Positions 37,101-51,400 of a stretch of 64,000 nt of DNA are shown one piece after another. The notes beneath the pieces are model-generated. The model was not told the DNA's origin, did not search any database, and saw only the letters and a program-made list of their open reading frames with translations. A program made the position numbers and the translations under genes. The DNA comes from Flaccisagitta enflata (taxonomy: Eukaryota; Chaetognatha; Sagittoidea; Aphragmophora), in NCBI GenBank assembly GCA_965153355.1, contig OZ231126.1, forward strand, positions 111,910,001-111,974,000. The letters are read 5' to 3'. Numbering within the stretch: position 1 is the first letter of the stretch; each line of letters begins with the position of its first letter.

Positions 37101-40100
37101 ATAAGAAGGGAGACAATAGTGTGCATCTGAAAAATAAGGGGTATTATGAGCATTTTCAAAGCTGTGTCACAGTTGTAAAAATGCAACCACATTAATGATT
37201 TTGGTGTGCATCCTCCTTGAACATTGTACTTTGACTGCAAAATTGAATTTTGGGCTGAACTGCCTTCAAAATGACCAATTCACCCCTTTTACCTAGCACT
37301 ACCTTCTCAAATATGGATTTTGAAGCTTGAAAACCCAAAATCCATCATCAATATATCCAAAATATGAATTTTCCCAAGTTATCCTGAACTTGGGTTATAC
37401 TCACTAGATGTTACTAAAGGGATTTGGGCTAAAAAAATCCAAATCCACCAGTTTGATTTTCCTGATATTGCCTACAAGCCAACTCAGCTACTTTTTGGGC
37501 AAATTTTTATAAATATTGTATATTACTTCCAATTGAGTTTTCTGTGGTCAAATTCTACAATCTAAGTCCAAAAACTATTTCAAACCACTCATCAGCACTT
37601 CAGCTTAGGAGCCAACTTAAAAATTGCTACCCTACTCAACCTCTGGGCTCAGAACAAGATCTTATGTTTTCCTAGTTCTAACTGATCAGCGTGAGAGGTC
37701 GCGAGGGGTGTTGTCTCCTGTCTTATTAAGAGGGGGTCACAATACATATTTTTAAAAGACTGATCTGAAATGTCAGAAACTGAGAAAAGAGCTTGTAATG
37801 CTGAAAACAAGATTTGGGCCATTTGCTAGACATACTGGGCCCACCCAAAACAGGTCCAAATTGGCTTGAAAAACACCTGTTTTGCTCTAATTTTGAGAAG
37901 GTCAAAATTGAGGAGAATTTAGGCTTTAGTTGGTGGATTTTTCTCAAATTTTGGGTTCTATGAATGTTATTAAAGGTATTTTTAACTTGTTTACATGTTA
38001 GCATGCTTACTTAGTCAAAAAATAAACAAACAAGCCAAAAAATACAGGTTTGATAATATCAAGATTCTCTTATAAGAAGGGAGACAATAGGGTGCATCTG
38101 AAAAATAAGGGGTATTATGAGCATTTTCAAAGCTGTGTCACAGTTGTAAAAATGCAACCACATTAATGATTTTTGGTGTGCATCCTCCTTGAACATTGTA
38201 CTTTGACTGCAAAATTGAATTTTGGGCTGAACTGCCTTCAAAATGACCAATTCACCCCTTTTACGTAGCACTACCTTCTCAAATACGGATTTTTGAAGCT
38301 TGACAACCCAAAATCCATCATCAATATATCCAAAATGAATTTTCCCATTATCCTGAACTTGAGTTTATGCTCGTAGATGTTACTAAAGAGTTTGACAAAA
38401 AAATCCAAATCCACCAGTTTGATTTTCCTGATATTGCCTACAAGCCAACTCAGCTACTTTTTGAGCGAATTTGCATAAATATTGTATATTACTTCCAATT
38501 GAGTTTTTTGCGGTCAAATTCTACAATCTAAGTCCAAAAACTATTTGAATCCACTCATCAGCACTTCAGCTTAGGAGCCAGCAAAGAGTATACCCCTCTC
38601 CTTACTCTGGGCTCAGGGCACGCATCCATCTTCGTTCTAGCAATCAACGTGAGAGGAGTCGTCTCGAGGGGTGTTGTCTCCTGTCTTATTAAGAGGTGGT
38701 CACTATACATATTTTTAGGAACAGATCTGAAACCATCAGAAACTGAGAAAAAGAGAACTTGTAATGCTGAAAAACCAGATTTGGGCCATTTGCTAGACAT
38801 ACCAGGCCCAAAACAGGGAAACAGGTCAAATTAAAGCAGAAAAACACCTGTTTTGCTCTAATTTCGAAAGGTCAAAATCATGAGAAGAATTGAAGCTTTA
38901 GTTGGTGGATTTTTCTCAAATTTTGGGTTCTATAAATGGAATGAAAGGTATTTTTAACTTGTTTACATGTTAGCATGCTTACTTATTCAAAAAATAAACA
39001 AACAAGCCAAAAAATACAGGTTTGATAATATCAAGATTCTCTTATAAGAAGGGAGACAATAGGGTGCATCTGAAAAATAAGGGGTATTATGAGCATTTTC
39101 AAAGCTGTGTCACAGTTGTAAAAATGCAACCACATTAATGATTTTTGGTGTGCATCCTCCTTGAACATTGTACTTTGACTGCAAAATAGAATTTTGGGCT
39201 GAACTGCCTTCAAAATGACCAATTCACCTTTACGTAGCACTACCTTCTCAAATACGGATTTTTGAAGCTTGACAACCCAAAATCCATCATCAATATATCC
39301 AAAAAATGAATTTTCCCAAGTTATCCTGAACTTGGGTTATGCTCATTAGATGTTACTAAAGGGATTTGGGCTATAAAAATCCAAATCCACCAGTTTGATT
39401 TTTCCAGATATTGCCTACAAACCAACTCAGCTACTTTTTGGGTGGATTTGCATAAATATTGTATATTACTTCCAATTGAGTTTTTTTTGCGGTCAAATTC
39501 TACAATCTAAGTCCAAAAACTATTTCAATCCACTCATCTTCACTTCAGCTTAGGAGTCAACTTCAAAAATTGCTACCCTACTCAACCTCTGGGCTCAGAA
39601 CAAGATCTTATGTTTTCCTAGTTCTAACTGATCAGCGTGAGAGGTCGCGAGGGATGTTGTCTCCTGTCTTATTAAGAGGGGTTCACTATACATATTTTTA
39701 AGAACAGATCTGAAACCATCAGAAACTGAGAAAAAGAGAACTTATAATGCTGAAAAACAAGATTTGGGCCATTTGCTAGACATACCAGGCCCAAAACAGG
39801 TCAAAATTGGCTTGAAAAACACCTGTTTTGCTCTAATTTTGAGAAGGTCACAATTGAGGAGAATTTAGGCTTTATTTGGTGGATTTTTCTCAAATTTTGG
39901 GTTCTATGAATGGTATTAAAGATATTTTTAACTTGTTTACATGTTATAGCATGCTTACTTAGTCAAAAAATAAAAAAACAAGCCAAAAAATACAGGTTTG
40001 ATAATATCAAGATTCTCTTATAAGAAGGGAGACAATAGGGTGCATCTGAAAAATAAGGGGTATTATGAGCATTTTCAAAGCTGTGTCACAGTTGTAAAAA

Positions 40101-43100
40101 TGCAACCACATTAATGATTTACGTTGTACATCCTCCTTGAACATTGTACTTTGACTGCAAAATTGAATTTTAGGCTGAACTGCCTTCAAAAGCCAATTCA
40201 CCCCTTTCGTGTACTCACCCCTTCTCAAATCACGATTTTTGAAGCTTGACAACCAAATCATCATCAATATATCCAAAAAATGAATTTTCCCAAGTTATCC
40301 TGAACTTGGGTTATGCTCATTAGATGTTACTAAAGGGATTTGGGCTAAAAAAATCCAAATCCACCAGTTTGATTTTTCCTGATATTGCCTACAAGCCAAC
40401 TCAGCTACTTTTTGGGCAAATTTGCATAAATATTGTATATTACTTTCCATTGAGTTTTTTTGCGGTCAAATTCTACAATCTAAGTCCAAAACTATTTCAA
40501 TCCACTCATCAGCACTTCAGCTTAGAACCAGCAAAAATTGCTACTACTCAACCTCTGGGCTCAGAACAAGATCTTATGTTTACCTAGTTCTAACTGATCA
40601 GCGTGAGAGGTCGCGAGGGGTGTTGTCTCCTGTCTTATTAAGAGGGGGTCACTATACATATTTTTAAGAACTGATCTGAAACCATCAGAAACTGAGGAAA
40701 AGAGAACTTGTAATGCTGAAAAACAAGATTTGGGCCATTTGCTAGACATACCAGGCCCAAAACAGGTCAAAATTGGCTTGAAAAACACTGTTTTGCTCTA
40801 ATTTTGAAAGGTCAAGAATGTGAGAGAGTTTAGAGCTTTATTTTGGTGGATTTTTCTCCAAGAAATTTTGGGTTCTATAAAGATGGTAGTTTAAGGTATT
40901 TTTAACTTGTTTACATGTTAGCATGCTTACTTAGTCAAAAAATAAACAAACAACCCAAAAAATACAGGTTTGATAATATCAAGATTCTCTTATAAGAAGG
41001 GAGACAATAGGGTGCATCTGAAGAATAAGGGGTATTATGAGCATTTTCAAAGATGTGTCACAGTTGTAAGAAATGCAACCACATTAATGATTTTGGTGTG
41101 CATCCTCCTTGAACATTGTGCACTTTGACTGCAAAATTGAATTTTGGGCTGAACTGCCTTCAAAATGACCAATTCACCCCTTTTACGTAGCACTACCTTC
41201 TCAAATACGGATTTTTGAAGCTTGACAACCCAAAATCCATCATCAATATATCCAAAAATGAATTTCCCCCAGTTGTCCTGAACTTGGGTTATACTCATTA
41301 GATGTTACTAAAGGGATTTGGGCTAAAAAAATCCAAATCCACCAGTTTGATTTTTCCTGATATTGCCTACAAGCCAACTCAGCTACTTTTGGGCAAATTT
41401 GCATAAATATTGTATATTACTTCCAATTGAGTTTTTTTAGGTTAATTCTACAATCTAGAGTCCAAAAAACTGTACAAATCCACTCATCAGCACTTCAGCT
41501 TAGGAGCCAACTTAAAAGATTGCTACCCTACTCAACCTCTGGGCTCAGAACAAGATCTTATGTTTACCTAGTTCTAACTGATCAACGCGTGAGGTCGCGA
41601 GGGGTGTTGTCTCCTGTCTTATTAAGATGGGGTCACTATACATATTTTTAAGGACAGATCTGAAACCATCAGAAACTGAGAAAAAGAGAACTTGTAATGC
41701 TGAAAAACAAGATTTGGGCCATTTTCTAGACATGCCAGGCCCAAAACAGGTCCAAATTGGCTTGAAAAAAAACTGGTTTGCTCTAATTTTGAGAAGGTCA
41801 AAATTGAGGAGAATTTAGGCTTTATTTGGTGGATTTTTCTCAAATTTTAGGTTCTATGAATGGTATTAATGGTATTTTTAACTTGTTTACATGTTAGCAT
41901 GCTTACTTAGTCATAAAACAAACAAACAAACCAAAAATACAGGTTTGATAATATCAAGATTCTCTTATAAGAAGGGACACAATAGGGTGCATCTGAAAAA
42001 TAAGGGGTATTATGAGCATTTTCAAAGCTGTGTCACAGTTGTAAAAATGCAACCACATTAATGATTTTTGGTGTGCATCCTCCTTGAACATTGTACTTTG
42101 ACTGCAAAATTGAATTTTGGGCTGAACTGCCTTCAAAATGACCAATTCACCCCTTTTACGTAGCACTACCTTCTCAAATACGGATTTTGAAGCATGACAA
42201 CCCAAAATCCATCATCAATATATCCAAAAAATGAATTTTCCCAAGTTATCCTGAACTTGGGTTATGCTCTTTAGATGTTACTAAAGGGATTTGGGCTAAA
42301 AAAATCCAAATCCACCAGTTTGATTTTCCAATCTGCCTACCATGCTCAGCTACTTTGGGCAAATTTGCATAAATATTGTATATTGCTTCCCAATTTAGTT
42401 TTTTGCGGTCAAATTCTACAATCTAAGTCCAAAAACTATTTCAATCCTCTCATCAACGCTTCAGCTTAGGAGCCAACGCAAAAGATTGCTACCCTACTCA
42501 ACCTCTGGGCTCAGAACAAGATCTTATGTTTTCCTAGTTCTAACTTATCAGCGTGAGACAAACAAGCCAAAAAATACAGGTTTGATAATATCAAGATTCT
42601 CTTATTAAGAGGGGTCACTATACATATTTTTAAGAACTGATCTGAAACCATCAGAAACTGAGAAAAAGAGAACTTGTAGTGCTGAAAAACAAGATTTGGG
42701 CCATTTGCTAGACATACCAGGCCCAAAACAGGTCAAAATTGACTTGGCATACCTGTTTTGCTCTAATTTTGAAGGTCCAAAGTGAGAGAGATTGGGCTTT
42801 ATTTGGTGGATTTTTCTCAAATTTCAGGTTCTATGAATAGTATTAAAGGTATTTTTAACATGTTTACATGTTGGCATGCTTACTTAGTCAAAAATAAACA
42901 AACAAGCCAAAAAATACTGGTTTGATAATATCAAGATTCTCTTATAAGAAGGGAGACAATAGGGTTCATCTGAAAATAAGGGGTATTATGAGCATTTTCA
43001 AAGCTGTGTCACAGTTGTAAAAATGCAGCCACATTAATGATTTTTGGTGTGCATCCTCCTTGAACATTGTACTTTGACTAAAAAATTGAATTTTGGGCTG

Positions 43101-45785
43101 AACTGCCTACAAAATGACCAATTCACCCCTTTTACGTAGTACTACCTTCACAAATACGGATTTTTGAAGCAAGACAACCCAAAATCCATCATCAATATAT
43201 CAAAAAAATGAAATTTCCCAAGTTATCCTGAACTTGGGTTATGCTCGATAGATGTTACTAAAGGGATTTGGGCTAAAAAAATCCAAATCCACCAGTTTGA
43301 TTTTTCCTGATATTGCCTACAAGCCAACTAAGCTACTTTTTGGGCAAATTTGCATAAATATCGTATATTACTTCCAATTGAGTTTTTTGCGGTTTTGCGG
43401 TCAAATTCTACAATCTAAGTCCAAAAGCTATTTCAATCCACTCATCAGCACTTCAGCTTAGGAAAGACTCAAAAATTGCTACCCTACTCAACCTCTAGGC
43501 TCAGAACAAGATCTGATGTTTTCCTAGTTCTATCTGATCAGCGTGAAATGTAGCATGAGGTATTGTCTCCTGTCTTATTAAGAGGGGGTCATTCTACATC
43601 TTTTTAGAGGCAGATCTGAAACCATCAGAAACTGAGAAAAAGAGAACTTGTAATGCTGAAAAACAAGATTTGGGCCATTTGCTAGACATGCCAGGCCCAA
43701 AACAGGTTAAGAATTGACTTGAAAAACACCTGTTTTGATCTAATTTTGAGAAGGTCAAGTGAGAAGGTAGGCTTTATTTGGGTGGTTTTCTCAGAATTTT
43801 GGGTTCTATGAATGGTATTAAAGGTATTTTTAACTTGTTTACATGTTAGCATGCTTACTTAGTCAAAAAATAAACAAACAAGCCATAAAATACAGGTTTG
43901 ATAATATCAAGATTCTCTTATAAGAAGGGAGACAATAGGGTGCATCTGAAAACTAAGGGGTATTTTGAGCATTTTCAAAGCTGTGTCACAGTTGTAAAAA
44001 TGCAACCACATTGAATAATTTTTGGTGTGCATCCTCCTAGAACATTGTACTTTGACTGCAAAATTGAATTTTGGGCTAGACTGCCTTCAAAATAACCAAT
44101 TCACCCCTTTTACATAGCTTTTCCTTCTCAAATACGGATTACAGAAGCTTGACAACTTAAAATCCATCATCAATATATCCAAAAAATGAATTTTCCCGAG
44201 TTATCCTGAACTTGGGTTATGCTCATTAGATGTTACTAAAGGGATTTGGGCTAAAAAAAATCCAAATCCACCAGTTTGATTTTTCCTGATATTGCCTACA
44301 AGCCAACTCAGCTACTTTTTGGGCAAATTTGCATAAATATTGTATATTACTTCCAATTGAGTTTTGCGGTCAAATTCTATAATCTAAGTCCAAAAGCTCT
44401 TCCAATCCACTCATCAGCACTTCAGCTTAGGAGCCAGCCAAAAATTGCTACCCTACTCAACCTCCGGGCTCAGAACAAGATCTTATGTTTTCCTAGTTCT
44501 AGCTGATCAGCGTGAGAGGTCGCGAGGGGTGTTGTCTCCTGTCTTATTAAGAGAGGGTCACTATACATATTCTCAAGAACTGATCTGAAAACATCAGAAA
44601 CTGAGAAAAAGAGAACATGTAATGCTGAAAAACAAGATTTGGGCCATTTGCTAGACATACCAGGCCCAAAAAAGGTTAAAATTGGCTTGAAAAACACCTG
44701 TTTTGCTCTAATTTTGAGAAAGTCAAAATTGAGGAGAATTTAGGCTTTATTTGGTGGATTTTCTCAAATTTTGGGTTCTATGAATGGTATTAAAGGTATT
44801 TTTAACTTGTTTACATGTTAACATACTTACTTAGTCAAAAATAAACAAACAAACCCAAAATACAGGTTTGATAATATCAAGATTCTCTTATAAGAAGGGA
44901 GACAATAGGCTGAGTCTGAAAAATAAGGGTTATTATGAGCATTTTCATAGCTGTGTCACAGTTGTAAAAATGCAAGCACGTTAATGATTTTTGGTGTGCA
45001 TCCTCCTTGAACATTGTACTTTGACTACAAAATTGAATTTTGGGCTGAACTGCCTTCAAAATGACCAATTCACCCTTTTTAGCACTACTTCAAATACGGA
45101 TTTTGAAATGACAACCCAAAATCCATCATGTCATATCCAAAAAATAGATTTTCCCAAGTTATCACATGGACTTGGGTTATGCTCATTAGATGTTACTAAA
45201 GGTATTTGGGCTAAAAAAAGTCCAATCCACCAGTTTGATTTTCTGATATTAACATATAAGCTTAGCTCAGCTACTTTTTAGAGCAGAATTTTATAAATAT
45301 TGTATATTACTTCCAATTGAGTTTTTTGTGGTCAAATTCCACAATCTAAGTCCAAAAACTATTTCAATCCTCATCAGCACTTCAGCTTAAACCAGCAAGT
45401 GCTACCTACTCAACCTCTGGGCTCAGAACAAGATCTTATGTTTTCCTAGTTCTATCAGCGTGAGGTCGCGAAGGGTGTCTCCCTGTCTTGGTAAGAGGTC
45501 ACTATGCATGTTTTTTAAGAACTGAGTCTGGAAACCATAGAGGCAGAAAGAACTTGTAATGCTGAAAAAGCAGTTGGGCCATTTGCTGATGCAGGCCCAA
45601 GCAGTCAGTGGCTTGAAAACCCCTATTTTGCTCTTAATTTGAGAAGGTCAAAATTGAGGAGAATTTAGGCTTTATTTGGTGGATTTTCAAATTTGGGTTC
45701 TGAATAGTATTAAGGTATTTTTAACTTGTTTACATGTTAGCATGTACCCAGTCAAAAAAATAAACAAATAAACATCTAGGTTTAA
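34187..45785 (-). repeat. Satellite array, minus orientation, subtype R1
   Basis: About 12 monomers in minus orientation. The landmark TACGTAGCACTACCTTCTC falls near 34380, 35341, 36317, 37292, 38264, 39232, 40207, 41183, 42157, 43133, 44112 and 45078. Compared with the plus core, most copies share GGGGTATTATGAGC (core: TATTTTGAGC), CACATTAATGAT (core: CATTGATGAT), TTTGACTGCAAAA (core: GACTACAAAA) and CCTCTGGGCTC (core: CCTCCGGGCTC). The last two copies (43.9-45.1 kb) mix markers. Noisy patches occur at 34900-35220, 38580-38660 and 45100-45640. A chimeric copy lies at 42.56 kb (separate entry). Confidence 0.93.
42555..42611 (-). repeat. Chimeric monomer: S sequence placed at the left end of E
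   Basis: After CAGCGTGAGA the expected GGTCGCGAGGGGTGTTGTCTC is replaced by CAAACAAGCCAAAAAATACA and GGTTTGATAATATCAAGATT. That sequence normally sits at the far border of S. The copy then resumes with CTTATTAAGAGGGGTCAC. The first switch is within GAGACA and the second at the CTTAT(T)AAGAG core. The TTGTCTCCTGTCTT end of E is lost. In monomer sense this is the complementary exchange to the one at 14.65 kb. Confidence 0.75.
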
Positions 45786-48490
45786 ATGGCAATATCAAGA
45801 TTCTCTTATAAGAAGGGAGACAATAGGGTGCATCTGAAAAATAAGGGGTATTTTGAGCATTTTCAAAGCTGTGTCACAGTTGTAAAAATGCAACCACATT
45901 GATGATTTTTGGTGTGCATCCTCATTGAACATTGTACTTTGACTACAAAATTGAATTTTGGGCTGAACTGCCTTCAAAATGACCAATTCACCCCTTTACG
46001 TAGCACTACCTTCTCAAATACGGATTTTTGAAGCTCGACAACCCAAAATCCATCATCAATATATCCAAAAAATGAATTTTCCCAAGTTATCCTGAACTTG
46101 GTTATATCATTAGATGTTACTAAAGGAGTTGGGCTAAAAAAATCCAAATCCACCAGTTTGATTTTTCTTGATATTACCTACAAGCCAACTCAGCTACTTT
46201 TGGGCAAATTTGCATAAATATCGTATATTGCTTCCAATTGAGTTTTTGCGGTCAAATTCTACAATCTAAGTCCAAAAACTATTTCAATCCACTCATCAGC
46301 ACTTCAGCTTAGGAGCCAACTCAAAAAATTGCTACCCTACTCAACCTCTGGGCTCAGAACAAGATCTTATGTTTTCCTAGTTCTACTGATCAGCGTGAGA
46401 GGTCGCGAGGGGTGTTGTCTCCTGTCTTATTAAGAGGGGGTCACTATACATATTTTTAAGAACTGATCTGAAACCATCAGAAACTGAGAAAAAGAGAACT
46501 GTAATGCTGAAAAACAAGATTTGGGCCATTTGCTAGACATACCAGGCCCAAAACAGGTCAAAATTGGCTTGAAAAACACCTGTTTTGCTCTAATTTTGAG
46601 AAGGTCAAAATTGAGGAGAATTTAGGCTTTATTTGGTGGATTTTCTCAAATTTTGGGTTCTATGAATGGTATTAAAGGTATTTTTAACTTGTTTACATGT
46701 TAGCATGCTTACTTAGTCAAAAAATAAACAAACAAGCCAAAAAATACAGGTTTGATAATATCAAGATTCTCTTATAAGAAGGGAGACAATAGGGTGCATC
46801 TGAAAAATAAGGGGTATTTTGAGCATTTTCAAAGCTGTGTCACAGTTGTAAAAATGCAAGCACATTGATGATTTTTGGTGTGCATCCTCCTTGAACATTG
46901 TACTTTGACTACAAAATTGAATTTTGGGCTGAACTGCCTTCAAAATGACCAATTCACCCCTTTTACGTAGCACTACCTTCTCAAATACGGATTTTTGAAG
47001 CTTGACAACCCAAAATCCATCATCAATATATCCAAAAAATGAATTTTCCCAAGTTATCCTGAACTTGGGTTATGCTCATTAGATGTTACTAAAGGGATTT
47101 GGGCTAAAAAAATCCAAATCCACCAGTTTGATTTTTCCTGATATTGCCTACAAGCCAACTCAGCTACTTTTTGGGCAAATTTGCATAAATATCGTATATT
47201 ACTTCCAATTGAGTTTTTTGCGGTCAAATTCTACAATCTAAGTCCAAAAACTATTTCAATCCACTCATCAGCACTTCAGCTTAGGAGCCAACTCAAAAAA
47301 TTGCTACCCTACTCAACCTCTGGGCTCAGAACAAGATCTTATGTTTTCCTAGTTCTAACTGATCAGCGTGAGAGGTCGCGAGGGGTGTTGTCTCCTGTCT
47401 TATTAAGAGGGGGTCACTATACATATTTTTAAGAACTGATCTGAAACCATCAGAAACTGAGAAAAAGAGAACTTGTAATGCTGAAAAACAAGATTTGGGC
47501 CATTTGCTAGACATACCAGGCCCAAAACAGGTTAAAATTGGCTTGAAAAACACCTGTTTTGCTCTAATATTGAGAAGGTCAAAATTGAGGAGAATTTAGG
47601 CTTTATTTGGTGGATTTTTCTCAAATTTTAGGTTCTATGAATGGTATTAAAGGTATTTTTAACTTGTTTACATGTTAGCATGCTTACTTAGTCAAAAAAT
47701 AAACAAACAAGCCAAAAATTACAGGTTTGATAATATCAAGATTCTCTTATAAGAAGGGAGACAATAGGGTGCATCTGAAAAATAAGGGGTATTTTGAGCA
47801 TTTTCAAAGCTGTGTCACAGTTGTAAAAATGCAACCACATTGATGATTTTTGGTGTGCATCCTCCTTGAACATTGTACTTTGACTACAAAATTGAATTTT
47901 GGGCTGAACTGCCTTCAAAATGACCAATTCACCCCTTTTACGTAGCACTACCTTCTCAAATACGGATTTTTGAAGCTTGACAACCCAAAATCCATCATCA
48001 ATATATCCAAAAAATGAATTTTCCCAAGTTATCCTGAACTTGGGTTATGCTCATTAGATGTTACTAAAGGGATTTGGGCTAAAAAAATCCAAATCCACCA
48101 GTTTGATTTTTCCTGATATTGCCTCCAAGCCAACTCAGCTACTTTTTGGGCAAATTTGCATAAATATCGTATATTACTTCCAATTGAGTTTTTTGCGGTC
48201 AAATTCTACAATCTAAGTCCAAAAACTCTTTCAATCCACTCATCAGCACTTCAGCTTAGGAGCCAACTAAAAAAATTGCTACCCTACTCAACCTCTGGGC
48301 TCAGAACAAGATCTTATGTTTACCTAGTTCTAACTGATCAGCGTGAGAGGTCGCGAGGGGTGTTGTCTCCTGTCTTATTAAGAGGGAGTCACTATACATA
48401 TTTTTTAGAACTGATCTGAAACCATCAGAAACTGAGAAAAAGAAAACTTGTAATGCTGAAAAACAAGATTTGGGCCATTGGCTAGACATA
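45786..48490 (-). repeat. Minus-strand island resembling the plus-strand core
   Basis: Three successive minus copies (landmarks near 45994, 46966 and 47941) carry the core-type markers TATTTTGAGC, CACATTGATGAT and TTTGACTACAAAA instead of R1 markers, and are close to the plus-core consensus. They keep CCTCTGGGCTC, which is R1-like but also occurs in the last core copies (29673, 30648, 31620). An intact E unit here is 46777-47401. A local rare pair of changes (TAATATTGAG and GGTTAAAATTGG at 47530-47580) is shared with the plus copy at 28450-28500, suggesting exchange between the two arms. Confidence 0.8.
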
Positions 48491-51400
48491 CCAGGCAGCT
48501 AAGGCAAATTAAATTGGCTTGAAAAACACTGCTATTTTGCTCTAATTTTGAGAAGGTCAAAAATTGAGGAGAATTTAAGCTTTATTTGGTGGATTTTTCT
48601 CAAATTTTGGAGTTCTATGAATAGTCGTAAAGGTATTTTTAACTTGTTTACATGTTAGCATGATCACTTAGTCAAAAAATAAACAAGCAAGCCAAAACAG
48701 AGTTTGATAATAATAAGATTCTCTTATGAGAAAGGGAGACAATAGGGTGCATCTGAAAATAAGGGGTATTATGAGCATTTTCAAAGCTGTGTCACAGTTG
48801 TAAAAATGCAACCACATTAATGATTTTTGGTGTGCATCCTCCTTGAACATTGTGCTTTGACTGCAAAATTGAATTTTGGGCTGAACTGCCTTCAAAATGA
48901 CCAATTCACCCCTTTTACGTAGCACTACCTTCTCAAATACGGATTTTGAAGCTTGACAACCCAAAATCCATCATCAATATATCCAAAAAATGAATTTTCC
49001 CAAGGTATCCTGAACTTGGGTTATATTCATTAGATGTTACTAAAGGGATTTGGGCAAAAAAAATCCAAATCCACCAGTTTGATTTTTTTCGACATTGCCT
49101 ACAAGCCAACTCCACTACTTTTTGAGCAGATATGCATAAATATTGTATATTACTTCCAATTGAGTTTTTTGCGGTCAAATTCTACAATCTAAGTCCAAAA
49201 ACTATTTCAATCAACTCATCAGCACTTCAGCTTAGGAACCAGCAAAATTATATACCCTACTCAACACTCTGGGCTCAGACATCAAGATCTTATGTTTTCC
49301 TAGTTCTAACTGATCAGTGAGAGGTCCGCGGTGTTGTCTCTGTCTTATTAAGAGGGGGTCACTATACATATTTTTAAGAACTGATCTGAAACCATCAGAA
49401 ACTGAAAAAAAGAGAACTTGTAAGTGAAAAACAAAGATTTAGGCCCATTTGCTAGACATAGACTAAGTAGATCAAAATTGGCTTGTGCCATATATTTTGC
49501 TCTAATTTTGAGAAGGTCAAAAATTGAGAGAATTTGGAAAAACTGTTGTTGGATTTTCTCAAATTTGCGGATCTATGAATGGTATTAAAGGTATTTTTAA
49601 CATGTTTACATATTAGCGTGCTTACTTGGTCAAAAAATAAACAAACAAGCCAGAAAGTACAGGTTTGATAATGTCAGGATTCTCTTATAGGAAAGGAGAC
49701 AATAGGGTGCATCTGAAAAATAAGGGGTATTATGAGCATTTTCAAAGAAGCTGTGTCCTGATTGTAAAAATGCAACCACATTAATGATTTTGAGTGTGCA
49801 TCATCATGAACATTATTACTTTGACTGCAGAATTGAATTTTGGGCACAGACTGCCTTCAAAATGACCAATTCACCCCTTTTACGTAGCACTACCTTCTCA
49901 AATACGGATTTTTGAAGCTTGACAACCCAAATCCATCATCAATATATCCAAAATGAATTTTTCCCAAGTTATCCTGAACTTGGGTTATGCTCGATAGATG
50001 TTACTAAAGGGATTTGGGCTAAAAAATCCAAATCCACCAATTTGATTTTTCCTGATATCACCTACAAGCCAACTCGACTACTTTTTCAGCAAATTTGCAT
50101 AAATATCGTATATTACTTCCAATTGAGTTTTTTGAGGTCAAATTCTACAATCTAAGTCCAAAAGCTATTTCAATCCACTCATCAACACTTCAGCTTAGGA
50201 GCCAACTTAAAAAATTGCTACCCTACTCAACCTCGGGGCTCAGAACAAGATCTTATGTTTTCCTAGTTCTATCTGATCAGCGTGAGAGGTCGCGAGGGGT
50301 GTTGTCTCCTGTCTTATTAAGAGGGGCACTATACATATTTTTAAGGGCTGATCTGAAACCATCAGAAACTGAAAAAAAGAGAGCATGTGCTGAAAAACAA
50401 GATTTGAATAATTGCTAGACACGGAGGCCCAAAACAGGTCCAAAAATTAGCAGAAAAACACCTGGTTTTATAATTTTCAGAAGGTCAAGAGTGAGGAGAG
50501 TTTGGAGTTTTATTTGGTGGATTTTCTCAAATTTTGGGTTTATAGATAATTATTAAAGGTATTTTTAACTTGTTTACATGTTAGCATGCTTACTTAGTCA
50601 AAAAATAAACAAACAAGCCAAGAAATACAGGTTTGATAATATCAAGATTCTCTTATAAGAAGGGAGACAATAGGGTGCATCTGAAAATAAGGGGTATTAT
50701 GAGCATTTTCAAAGCTGTGTCACAGTTGTAAAAATGCAACCACATTAATGATTTTTGGTGTGCATCCTCCATGAACAGTGTACTTTGACTGCAAAATTGA
50801 ATTTTGGGCTGAACTGCCTTCAAAATGACCAATTCATCCCTTTTACATAGCACTACCTTCTCAAATACGGATTTTGAAGCTTGGCAACCCAAAATCCATC
50901 ATCAATATATCCACAAAATGAATTTTCCCAAGTTATCCTGAACTTGGGTTATGCTCAGTAGATGTTCCTAAAGGGATTTGGGCTAAAAAAATCCAAATCC
51001 TCCAATTTGATTTTCTGATGTGCCCTGCAAGCCAACTCAGCTACTTTTGGGCAAATTTATAAATATTGTATATTACTTCCAATTGAGTTTTGGAAGTCAA
51101 ATTCTATAATCTAAGTCCCAAAAACTATTTCAATCCACTCATCAGCACTTCGGCAAAGGAGCCAACAAATTGCTACCTACTCAACCTCTGGGCTCAGAAC
51201 AGGATCTTATGTTTTCCTAGTTCCCTGTGATCAGCGTGAGAGGTCGCGAGGGGTGTTGTCTCCTGTCTTATTAAGAGGAGTCACTATACATATTTTTAAG
51301 AACTGATCTGAAACCATCAGAAACTGAGAAAAAGAGAACTTGTAATGCTGAGAAACAAGATTTGGGCCATTTGCTAGACATACCAGGCCCAAAACAGGTC

